NCBI GenBank assembly: GCA_022842885.1
Contig: JALHOR010000048.1
Coordinates: forward strand, 1 to 37,270
Direction: 5' to 3'
Length of the DNA: 37,270 nt
Source of the DNA: Anaerolineae bacterium
Lineage (GTDB): Bacteria > Chloroflexota > Anaerolineae > Aggregatilineales > Phototrophicaceae
The notes below the pieces were generated by a model, which saw nothing but the letters and a program-made list of their open reading frames with translations, was not told the DNA's origin and made no database searches. A program made the translations under genes and the position numbers. Positions 30,963 to 37,270 of this stretch are shown here, piece after piece; within the stretch, counting starts at the first letter, position 1; the number at the start of each line of letters is the position of its first letter.

Positions 30963-31849
30963 TTAGTTTTTTGATTCCCGCCTATAATGAAGCAGGGGCT
31001 ATCCGCGAGACATTGGCAACCTTGCGCCAAACGCTCGCCACTATGTCGCTTGCTTATGAAATCATTGTTATTGACGATGGTTCTAGCGATAACACGGCTG
31101 AGTTAGCCGCAGAGCCGGGCGTTATCGTGATTCGGCAGCCCGCCAATGGCGGCTATGGACGTGCGCTAAAAGCCGGCATCCGCCGTGCCAGTTATGATTG
31201 GTGCGCGATTGTGGACGCCGATGGCTCGTATCCCATCAATCGTTTCCCCGATTTAATCCAACATATTCCTCAATTTGATATGGTCGTTGGCGCACGTCAG
31301 GGAATGCATTATCAAGGTAGCCGTGGCAAGCGCATCGGCAGATGGATTCTGGGGTCATTGGTGGCATTTGTCGTTGGCGAAAAACTGCCTGATGTCAATT
31401 CCGGGATGCGAATTTTCCGCAAAGATATTGCATTAGAACATGCCGGGCGCATTAGTTCCGGTTTTTCCTTCACAACAACACTAACATTGGCATTCTTCAT
31501 GGAAGAATATTTTGTGAAGTATTTGCCGATTGAGTATCACAAGCGCGTCGGCAGCAGCAAAGTTCGTATTGGGGTTGACTCATTACGCACCTTACAAATC
31601 GTGGTACAGGCAATTTTATATTACAACCCCTTGAAGTTGTTTTTGCCGATATGTTTCCTCAGTGCGGGTGTTGGGGTCGTCTTGGCGCTGGCGGCGGCGT
31701 TATTCCAGAGTGATAGTGCTTGGCTCATCCTAACGATAGGACTGCTGACGGCGATTCTGGTGGGAGCATTGGGGATTTTGGCAGAGGCGTTGCGGCTGCA
31801 ACGCATCGCCTTATTGGTATCCACTCGGAAGAATAGCGATGAAACCTAA
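30959..31849 (+). CDS. GT2 glycosyltransferase, dolichol/polyprenol-phosphate type
   Basis: 296 aa; the ATG overlaps the previous stop (ATGA). GT-A fold: SFLIPAYNEAGAIRETL (N-terminus), IIVIDDGSSDNTAEL (UDP/GDP-binding Asp), IVDADGSYP (metal-binding DxD-like) and KRVGSSKVR near 195-205. The C-terminal 60 residues form two membrane helices, as in DPM1/GtrB-type enzymes that charge polyprenyl phosphate with a sugar. It would then supply donor to the following membrane glycosyltransferase. Such pairs are typical of protein- or polysaccharide-glycosylation clusters. The sugar is unknown. Confidence 0.88.
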   Translation: MISFLIPAYNEAGAIRETLATLRQTLATMSLAYEIIVIDDGSSDNTAELAAEPGVIVIRQPANGGYGRALKAGIRRASYDWCAIVDADGSYPINRFPDLIQHIPQFDMVVGARQGMHYQGSRGKRIGRWILGSLVAFVVGEKLPDVNSGMRIFRKDIALEHAGRISSGFSFTTTLTLAFFMEEYFVKYLPIEYHKRVGSSKVRIGVDSLRTLQIVVQAILYYNPLKLFLPICFLSAGVGVVLALAAALFQSDSAWLILTIGLLTAILVGALGILAEALRLQRIALLVSTRKNSDET

Positions 31850-33647
31850 AATGCCTATTAGGCAGCGGTGGGTGCTGGTTGTATTTTCTATCGCTGTAAT
31901 GCTCTGTTTTGCGGTAGCGTTTTTCCCCGCCCAACTCGGTCTTATGCGCGAAAATGATTACTTCATCCTGAACGATTATGGTATCCAACGCCGCAGCCTT
32001 TTTTTGCTGGGCGTCGCCTGTTTAATCCCCATTACCCTGTTGCGCTGGCGCGACATTGCCGCTGTATGGCAAAAATTGAAATTACCCGATTCGATGGCAT
32101 ATACTGCAAATGCTGGTCTAAAGCACGATATTGCCAGTGAATGGCGTGCGTTGCTATTAGTGGGAATAATCACTCTCCTTGTGCATTTGCCATTGTGGGC
32201 TGCCTATCCCTTGTTTGCCGGGCGGGATGCTGAATCATGGATTGGCGGGTATGTGGATATTGTCGAGCGCGAAATACCGATGAATTTCGTCATTACTCGG
32301 ATGCCCGTTGCGCCATTGTTTTATGGGGCATTGTTGGTCACGGGTGGCACTGCGCTTGCGACACTCGGCAGCACTATCTTGGCAATCAGCGCCGCATGGA
32401 TGGTTTATCTTGCGATTCGTCCTGTGGGGAAAATCACTGCTTGGGGTGCTGTCATTTTCTACCTTGCCAATATACCTTTACAAGTGACATTCCATGCTGT
32501 TGCGAGTGAGGCACTGACGTTATGGACGACGCTGCTGTGCGTTGTTTTGCTGCGCTATGCCGTCACCAATCGGCGAGCAGTGTATTGGTTCTGGTTTGGG
32601 ATAGCAGTCGGCTTGGCATGTTTGACGCGGCAAGCTGGCTTGGCATTTGTTGGAACAGGTCTTTTGATTTGGCTGAATATTTCGCCATGGCAGCAAAAAC
32701 TACGAAATTCCGTCGCCTTAATCGTGGGAGTAGGCTGTTTGGTACTGCCGTATATGTTGTACCGAGATGTGCATTATGATTCTTTTTCGTTGGCGCGGGG
32801 AAATTGGCTGTTGTACCATCATGTGACACGCAACTTTAATTTGGTGCAACCGCAGCATGGCACCGCCTCTCGTGAACTGGCTGATGCTGTCGAAAAATAC
32901 ATCCTCACACAACCAGCCTATACCCGCGATGGCATTACATTGGAGAATTTTTTTAACTATCCTGAACAAGGGGTTTTTTTTACAGATACAATTTATCTCA
33001 GTGATGTGATTCTAGGTTGGGAAACCAATTATGACTTGCTAAATGCGGCGGCTTGGGAAGCGATTCGAGCCTATCCTGAGTTATTTATCCGCAATACGCT
33101 TCTAGGCATTTGGGTTACACTGACCGACCAATCCCAGCCCCCACCTGTTCCCAACAGCCTACCAAACTATATTCCGAGTGAAGATACCGCAGTACGGCGC
33201 GATTTGGCGGCACGCGCTGCGATGAGTTTGGGCGGCGCATTCTCAACTATTTATGCCCGCCCGCCAGACTTGCCACCTCTCACACCCGCTGATGCGGAGC
33301 ATTATTCGGCACGGACAAAATTATTATTAGCGCCACTTTATTCCCAAACGGCGCAGCCAGCCGCCGCCAATGGGCATATTTTTATTTGGGGACTTTATCC
33401 GCCGATGCTCTTTTTTTATGCTGTGGCATTGATTGCGATGTTACGCCAACCTTGGCAGGCGGCACTCACCAATTTTTTGTTATGTGGCGCGGCAGTGGCA
33501 ATTATTGCTTTCAGCACATTGGCAGGTGACATCTGGTGGTATCGGCTGCCGTATGAACCCATTTTTGTTCTGGCGGCTGCGCCTATGTTGCAAAGCGTGT
33601 GGCAAGCTATTCACCCGGCTATTGTTAAAAAAGCTGAAAGCGTTTAG
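31839..33647 (+). CDS. GT39/ArnT-like polytopic glycosyltransferase
   Basis: 602 aa, starting 11 nt before the end of the GT2 gene. About 11-12 hydrophobic helices occupy the first 320 residues. The first periplasmic loop carries acidic residues (FAGRDAESWIGGYVDIVEREIP), where PMT/ArnT enzymes have the catalytic Asp-Glu. The fold and gene position match GT-C enzymes that take a sugar from polyprenyl phosphate and attach it outside the membrane. A soluble segment (about 325-500) is external. No second gene for the acceptor was recognised. Confidence 0.75.
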   Translation: MKPKMPIRQRWVLVVFSIAVMLCFAVAFFPAQLGLMRENDYFILNDYGIQRRSLFLLGVACLIPITLLRWRDIAAVWQKLKLPDSMAYTANAGLKHDIASEWRALLLVGIITLLVHLPLWAAYPLFAGRDAESWIGGYVDIVEREIPMNFVITRMPVAPLFYGALLVTGGTALATLGSTILAISAAWMVYLAIRPVGKITAWGAVIFYLANIPLQVTFHAVASEALTLWTTLLCVVLLRYAVTNRRAVYWFWFGIAVGLACLTRQAGLAFVGTGLLIWLNISPWQQKLRNSVALIVGVGCLVLPYMLYRDVHYDSFSLARGNWLLYHHVTRNFNLVQPQHGTASRELADAVEKYILTQPAYTRDGITLENFFNYPEQGVFFTDTIYLSDVILGWETNYDLLNAAAWEAIRAYPELFIRNTLLGIWVTLTDQSQPPPVPNSLPNYIPSEDTAVRRDLAARAAMSLGGAFSTIYARPPDLPPLTPADAEHYSARTKLLLAPLYSQTAQPAAANGHIFIWGLYPPMLFFYAVALIAMLRQPWQAALTNFLLCGAAVAIIAFSTLAGDIWWYRLPYEPIFVLAAAPMLQSVWQAIHPAIVKKAESV

Positions 33648-33649
33648 TT

Positions 33650-34129
33650 ATGCCGCTGCACTTTGTCACGGGCGACCCACTCTTAACACAAGCGCAAACC
33701 TTAGCAGTTGCCCACAATGCCAAAGGACGCACCGAAACAGGCATTTTGGAAATGGCAGTGATGCGCCAGTATCCAGCCGCGATTGCCGTTTATCAACGCC
33801 GCTGCCGCCAACAAAAGCATCCTGCCGGAACACTGTGGTTATGGCAGGATACCCGCCCGCGCTTGTTATTCCTGACGGTACGTGAAACAGGCACAGGCAT
33901 TACTCGTTTGCGCTATGTGCAGGCAATTCTCATGACCATCGCCCGCGAATATGCCTTATATGGCATAACCAGTTTAGCGATAGCGCCTATGGGCAATCAT
34001 TATGAAAAAAGCGAGATTCTTAAGCTGTATCCCATCTGGTTAAGCAAAAGCAAACTGCCGGTCTTTGTTTATACGGATTATTTAGTGGGGGTGAAAGCCG
34101 ATGAAACATTGCACATGGGGGAGGATTAA
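33650..34129 (+). CDS. macro-domain-like protein (divergent)
   Basis: 159 aa, 2 nt after the previous stop and last in the operon. The sequence follows the macro-domain order: FVTGDPLL (as GDIL), LAVAHNAKGRTETGILEMAVMRQYP (as VNxxGxxGxGIAxxF), PAGTLWLWQ, the strand LLFLTVRET, the helix TRLRYVQAILMTIAREYALYG and ITSLAIAPMGN (as IAIPPLG). Macro domains bind or hydrolyse ADP-ribose or related nucleotides; DarG-type members reverse DNA ADP-ribosylation. Key loops are altered (HNAKGRTETG for the usual Gly-rich loop), so activity is uncertain. Why it ends a glycosyl-transfer operon is unclear. The assignment rests on pattern similarity alone. Confidence 0.6.
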   Translation: MPLHFVTGDPLLTQAQTLAVAHNAKGRTETGILEMAVMRQYPAAIAVYQRRCRQQKHPAGTLWLWQDTRPRLLFLTVRETGTGITRLRYVQAILMTIAREYALYGITSLAIAPMGNHYEKSEILKLYPIWLSKSKLPVFVYTDYLVGVKADETLHMGED

Positions 34130-34152
34130 CCCCTCAATGTTGGATTGAGGGG
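34130..34152. terminator. bidirectional hairpin terminator
   Basis: CCCCTCAAT and ATTGAGGGG pair perfectly over 9 bp (loop GTTGG). It lies immediately after the macro-like gene stop and before the convergent STAS-like gene. No strong T run follows. Confidence 0.55.
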
Positions 34153-34173
34153 GAAGATTCATTAGCGCACGGC

Positions 34174-34590
34174 TTAAGCAGAAGTTTTGTCCAAACGGTC
34201 AACCAAATTATAGATAACACGCTGGGCTTCGGTCATCGTATCCGCAAAATACACATCAGATGCTGTTTTGCTATCCATTTTTTTCACGGTGTCAAAAATG
34301 GTTTTAATCATGCCATTCATGCCCAAAATCACTACGGGACCTTTGCCACCTGCCCCTAACGAAGTCATCTTCTGGAAATTGGTGAGTGCCTCACGATTAA
34401 AAATCGAGCCACCGGGAATATTCAGACCCTTACGCACATCAATAATTGCGCCAAATACTTGGCTGCGTTCGCTAGATAGGCGCTTAATCGTGGTCAGCGC
34501 AGCATGTAAATCATCCCATGTCCAACGATCTTGGAATTCACACAGAATGACACTTTGTTCATCATTATCCCAGTAGAGGTCAATCGCCAT
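34174..34590 (-). CDS. small STAS-like protein (unknown)
   Basis: 138 aa, soluble and compact, with alternating strands and helices: VILCEFQDRWTWDDLHAAL, VFGAIIDVRKGLNIPGG, KGPVVILGMNGMIKTIFDTVKK and ASDVYFADTMTEAQRVIYNLV. The order suggests a STAS/SpoIIAA-like alpha-beta fold, but no phosphorylatable Ser in the usual DxS position is obvious, so I do not assign a function. The ATG has only a weak TGAGAT upstream. It is preceded by a highly structured region. Confidence 0.6.
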   Translation of the reverse strand: MAIDLYWDNDEQSVILCEFQDRWTWDDLHAALTTIKRLSSERSQVFGAIIDVRKGLNIPGGSIFNREALTNFQKMTSLGAGGKGPVVILGMNGMIKTIFDTVKKMDSKTASDVYFADTMTEAQRVIYNLVDRLDKTSA

Positions 34591-34630
34591 AATTATCTCA
34601 CTTTTTCAACAGGCTATGTAACAAGAGTTT

Positions 34631-34744
34631 AAGTGATAGTGCTGATAGCATCCTCAGCCAGCAATGAGGGTAACGTCGGCTCTTGATGAATGCTGGCTCA
34701 GTGGGCTATCGGCGGCAGTGATGTCGTCGAAGTGACTATCACTT
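34631..34744 (+). ncRNA. candidate structured RNA (three nested stems)
   Basis: Stem 1 pairs 34631-34640 with 34735-34744 (10 bp), stem 2 pairs 34641-34649 with 34705-34713 (9 bp, one U-G), and stem 3 pairs 34656-34663 with 34691-34698 (8 bp). A symmetric 6x6 internal loop separates stems 2 and 3, a 21-nt bulge separates stems 1 and 2, and the end loop is 27 nt. The wobble pair is U-G if + is transcribed and A-C (unpaired) if minus is, so + is favoured. No known riboswitch core was recognised. It may be a small RNA, a leader of the STAS-like gene, or a DNA-level repeat. Confidence 0.55.
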
Positions 34745-34821
34745 TAACGGCAAAAGATGAGAGAAAAATAAAGCGCAGGGAAATTTTTGGAGAATGTGGA
34801 ACATGAGTACCGCTTGATAAA

Positions 34822-34843
34822 GGAGCGTGACCAAGCACGCTCC
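34822..34843 (-). terminator. probable terminator of rho
   Basis: A perfect 8-bp stem (GGAGCGTG/CACGCTCC, loop ACCAAG on the + strand) lies 43 nt after the rho stop. On the minus strand it is followed by TTTATC, a short T run. Confidence 0.5.
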
Positions 34844-34885
34844 GATAAATCCAAGATGAGGAATAGACCTATTTGACGCGACTGT

Positions 34886-36181
34886 CTAATAAAAGCGCAG
34901 GTTATCGCTGCTGACATTACCACCGGGCAGCGAGTTTAGAAATTCTTCATTGGTCTGGTGCATACGGAACGATGATAACAATTGTTCGGTGGCGGCGACT
35001 TCACCACTGTCATTTTGTTCGGAGAGGTGCGCCCACATGCGGCGCATGGTATTTACGCGCTGCAACACATCGGGTCCTAATAGCAATTCTTCGCGCCGCG
35101 TTGAAGATTGCGCCATATCAAATGCCGGGAAAATACGGCGTTCTTGCAGGCGACGGCTGAGGTGCAATTCCATATTGCCGGTGCCTTTAAATTCTTCATA
35201 AATGACTTCATCCATCTTGCTGCCGGTGTTGACCAAGCAGGTCGCTACAATCGTCAGACTACCGCCTTCTTCCACATTGCGGGCTGCACCAAACAAGCGT
35301 TTGGGAGGATGCACTGCCGAAGGGTCAAGACCACCGGACAGGGTACGCCCACTGCTCGGCACGACTTGGTTATAAGCGCGTGCCAACCGGGTGATGCTGT
35401 CTAACATGATGACCACATCGCGCCCAATTTCGACTAAGCGTTTTGCCCGTTCCAACGCCATTTCTGCCACACGCACATGGTGCTGTACCGGATCATCAAA
35501 CGTGGATGCAATAACTTCCGCATCTACGCTTCTATCCATATCGGTCACTTCTTCCGGGCGTTCCCCAATGAGGGCAATCATCAGATGCACATTGGGGTAA
35601 TTATCGCTGATAGAATTGGCAATGTCTTTTAACACCGTCGTTTTACCCGCTTTGGGTGGCGACACAATTAACCCACGCTGCCCAAAGCCCACAGGGGCTA
35701 TCAGGTTTAACAACCGAGTGCTGATAATGTGGGGGCGGGTTTCTAAGTTGAAGCGTTTTTGCGGGAAAATGGGGGTGAGATTCTCAAAATTTTCGCGTTT
35801 TTTCATGTCTTCCGGGTTAATGCCATTGATGGCAATCACACGCAGCAACCCAAAATATTTTTCCGTATCTTTGGGCGGGCGCACATGCCCGATAACCATA
35901 TCGCCCGTCCGCATATTAAAGCGTTTGATTTGCGATTGGCTGACATAAATATCATCGGAACCCGGCAAAAAATTCTCGGAGCGCAAAAAACCGATGCCAT
36001 CATCCACAATTTCCAATACACCGCCACGTAATTGATGCCCCATACGTTCTGCTTCAGTTCGCAGCAGACCGATAATGAGGTCATTTTTCTTGAGGCGGCT
36101 AAAACGCGGGACATTGGCATCACGCGCCATCGAGCGTAATTCGCCCAGATTACGATTTTCTAGTTCGACTATTTCCATCAT
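34886..36181 (-). CDS. rho: transcription termination factor Rho
   Basis: 431 aa; the hexameric RNA-dependent ATPase that ends transcription. N-terminal helical domain (1-45), RNA-binding OSB/CSD domain (about 50-125, with [21 protein letters not shown]), and the ATPase domain with Walker A PPKAGKTT (175-182), Walker [15 protein letters not shown] and the Q/R-loop regions near LSGGLDP and [20 protein letters not shown]. It is close to the E. coli length (419) with no large insertion. Two ATGs lie side by side; AGGAG is 11-14 nt upstream. The leader contains a 14-bp palindrome and a GCGGC/GCCGC stem; rho genes are often autoregulated through their leaders. Confidence 0.97.
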   Translation of the reverse strand: MMEIVELENRNLGELRSMARDANVPRFSRLKKNDLIIGLLRTEAERMGHQLRGGVLEIVDDGIGFLRSENFLPGSDDIYVSQSQIKRFNMRTGDMVIGHVRPPKDTEKYFGLLRVIAINGINPEDMKKRENFENLTPIFPQKRFNLETRPHIISTRLLNLIAPVGFGQRGLIVSPPKAGKTTVLKDIANSISDNYPNVHLMIALIGERPEEVTDMDRSVDAEVIASTFDDPVQHHVRVAEMALERAKRLVEIGRDVVIMLDSITRLARAYNQVVPSSGRTLSGGLDPSAVHPPKRLFGAARNVEEGGSLTIVATCLVNTGSKMDEVIYEEFKGTGNMELHLSRRLQERRIFPAFDMAQSSTRREELLLGPDVLQRVNTMRRMWAHLSEQNDSGEVAATEQLLSSFRMHQTNEEFLNSLPGGNVSSDNLRFY

Positions 36182-36273
36182 ATTTGATTCGACTCCTGCG
36201 GCAAAGAGGTCATAAAGAGGATATGCGCCGCGATTTTCCTCAGTTGGGTATGTTGTTACCAGTATTTGTGACT

Positions 36274-36287
36274 TATGTCATGACATA
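36274..36287. promoter_or_regulatory. 14-bp palindrome upstream of rho
   Basis: TATGTCATGACATA is perfectly symmetrical, about 93 nt before the rho start. It may be an operator. Its other core (TGTCATGACA) differs from those at 5207 and 22328. Confidence 0.4.
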
Positions 36288-36436
36288 CAATTGGGGTTAT
36301 CAAGCCACAGCGGATGACCCGTGTCGTGATTTCGACCTGTGTGTTGTTGAATTGCTGAGAAAACTGGTTGGTTGAAGGGATGAAGAACAACATTTCCCAT
36401 CAATTTGCAAGAGTATAGCATACTTTTTGCAATTGG

Positions 36437-37270
36437 TCAATTTTTAATGTTTTTTTTATATTTTAGGAAGTAAAACGTATATTGACGATGCAATTCTGGC
36501 ACATTCGGGCGATTTACGACGGCTTCATTACAAGCAAAATCTGGCACACCCATGATTTCCAAACCATATTGCGCGGCAGGTGCCACTAGCTGTGTTTGCA
36601 AGGCTTGGGGCGAAAAAATAGTCACTTGCCCCAATTCATCATGAATGCCCGTTAAATCGCGGGGTTGGCACCAAAAATCGGTTGAAATCAGCAGCAATCC
36701 ACCGGGTTTCAACAAACGGCTTGCTTCTGCCAACATCCTTTCAGGATTCACACCATGCTCAATCACAGATAAGCAAGTGACAACATCGGCAAAGCCATCA
36801 GGATAGGTAGTCTTTTCCAAATCCTGTTGTGTGTATTCAACGTGACCATCGCGGCGGGGAGCAACAATCAAATCACAACCGTATAAATTTTTGTAACCAT
36901 ATAGATGCAGCCATTCCAAAATGACTGAACTATTGCCCGACCCCAAATCCACAATCACAGCCTGCGGATTAGCTTGCTGCATAATGGCGCTAAACGCTGC
37001 CAGAAAATCCCAATTTTTCTCGCGCCCTTTGTGCGCGGGCAAACCCAGATGCATGACACAAGCAAAGCTGTCTTCGACTTGATCCCAAGTTTTAAGCGGT
37101 TGTGGGTGCGTTAAGGGACGCAGAAAGGGTTGGGCAGCAGCGGGCGATAGGGGATATTTTATCAATGCTTGTACTGTCTGAACATAGCCCTGCAAACGCC
37201 CAACATTTTGTCCGCGGCGGCGACTGCCGACATGCTGGATTTTGAGATAAACATTAAAAAATCGTTGTTT
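36437..37270 (-). CDS. SAM-dependent methyltransferase, 5' end beyond window
   Basis: At least 277 codons; the frame stays open to the last base, so the start lies outside. The first in-frame TTG (at 37195) is not a convincing start, because protein-like sequence (FFNVYLKIQHVGSRRRGQN) precedes it. Motif I is VIVDLGSGNSSVILEWL and the post-I acidic residue is in CDLIVAP; motif III is DVVTCLSVIEHGVNPERMLAEASRLLKPGGLLLIS, typical of class I Methyltransf_11/23. The substrate is unknown. It is on the same strand as rho, and the 255-nt gap includes rho's likely promoter. Confidence 0.85.
   Translation of the reverse strand, partial: KQRFFNVYLKIQHVGSRRRGQNVGRLQGYVQTVQALIKYPLSPAAAQPFLRPLTHPQPLKTWDQVEDSFACVMHLGLPAHKGREKNWDFLAAFSAIMQQANPQAVIVDLGSGNSSVILEWLHLYGYKNLYGCDLIVAPRRDGHVEYTQQDLEKTTYPDGFADVVTCLSVIEHGVNPERMLAEASRLLKPGGLLLISTDFWCQPRDLTGIHDELGQVTIFSPQALQTQLVAPAAQYGLEIMGVPDFACNEAVVNRPNVPELHRQYTFYFLKYKKNIKN

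Larger units (their letters stand above)
34591..34885. other. structured region between the STAS-like gene and rho
   Basis: It contains the nested stems at 34631-34744 and the rho terminator hairpin at 34822-34843. No gene is seen. Confidence 0.7.

Noticed and set aside
34631..34744. Known riboswitch (c-di-GMP, cobalamin, M-box, yybP-ykoY)
   Set aside because: None of the conserved cores of these classes could be found on either strand.
36184..36375. 63-codon + strand frame upstream of rho
   Set aside because: No RBS; overlaps the likely rho leader and promoter; composition not protein-like.

Overview
The window reads as a dense piece of bacterial chromosome. The gene mix suggests a Chloroflexota-like (perhaps Anaerolineae) organism: a roadblock/V4R/response-regulator set, a stand-alone Clp_N protein, an FHA protein with a Pro/Gln-rich linker, a trypsin-fold protease that looks cytoplasmic, and many lineage-type hypotheticals. 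This is an inference from gene content; there is no rRNA or other taxonomic marker here. I see no phage, plasmid, transposase or CRISPR genes. About 35 coding sequences are supported, two of them cut by the window edges.

Layout. 1-3.1 kb (minus strand): a cut DinB-like gene, isoaspartyl peptidase, ExoD-like protein, a FAD amine-oxidase-family enzyme, then a convincing selenocysteine tRNA (anticodon UCA). 3.2-3.45 kb: repeats. 3.45-8.4 kb: YchF ATPase, single-domain response regulator, an ABC-3 metal permease with no partner genes nearby, a secreted alpha/beta hydrolase and an MFS exporter. 8.4-12.7 kb: M3 oligopeptidase, then a divergent pair for surface glycan synthesis (UDP-HexNAc dehydrogenase and a WecA/MraY-type sugar-phosphate transferase). 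12.8-15.7 kb: DUF427 protein, FHA protein, Clp_N protein and a small unknown. 16.1-19.1 kb: threonyl-tRNA synthetase without its TGS domain and an unknown membrane protein. 19.3-21.3 kb: a three-gene signalling cassette. 21.3-26.5 kb: tandem hotdog thioesterase, GNAT, a serine protease followed by a small copy of its own N-terminal domain, a repeat island, a TauE-type exporter and an unknown protein. 26.5-29.1 kb: aminoglycoside-phosphotransferase-like kinase and aldehyde dehydrogenase. 29.4-34.1 kb: a tightly packed operon of two methyltransferases, a GT2 glycosyltransferase, a GT39-like membrane glycosyltransferase and a divergent macro-domain-like protein. 34.1-37.3 kb: a small STAS-like protein, a strongly structured intergenic segment, Rho and a cut methyltransferase.

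Most notable. (1) Intergenic islands at 3.2-3.4, 16.05 and 24.56-24.94 kb are made of strictly 7-nt-phased degenerate repeats in three flavours. One island holds a 213-bp element with inverted ends, flanked by 25-bp near-identical direct repeats. (2) A serine protease has a Pro/Thr-rich repeat inserted between catalytic His and Asp, and is followed by a separate small gene for a copy of its N-terminal domain, a candidate protease/inhibitor or chaperone pair. (3) A three-tier nested stem of about 114 nt lies between rho and its neighbour. (4) A selenocysteine tRNA is present with no selenoprotein or Sec machinery in view. (5) A macro-domain-like protein sits at the end of a glycosylation operon. 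(6) Several perfect palindromes lie in divergent or upstream promoter regions.

Start codons were chosen by ribosome-binding site and family alignment, so several differ from the longest open frame.
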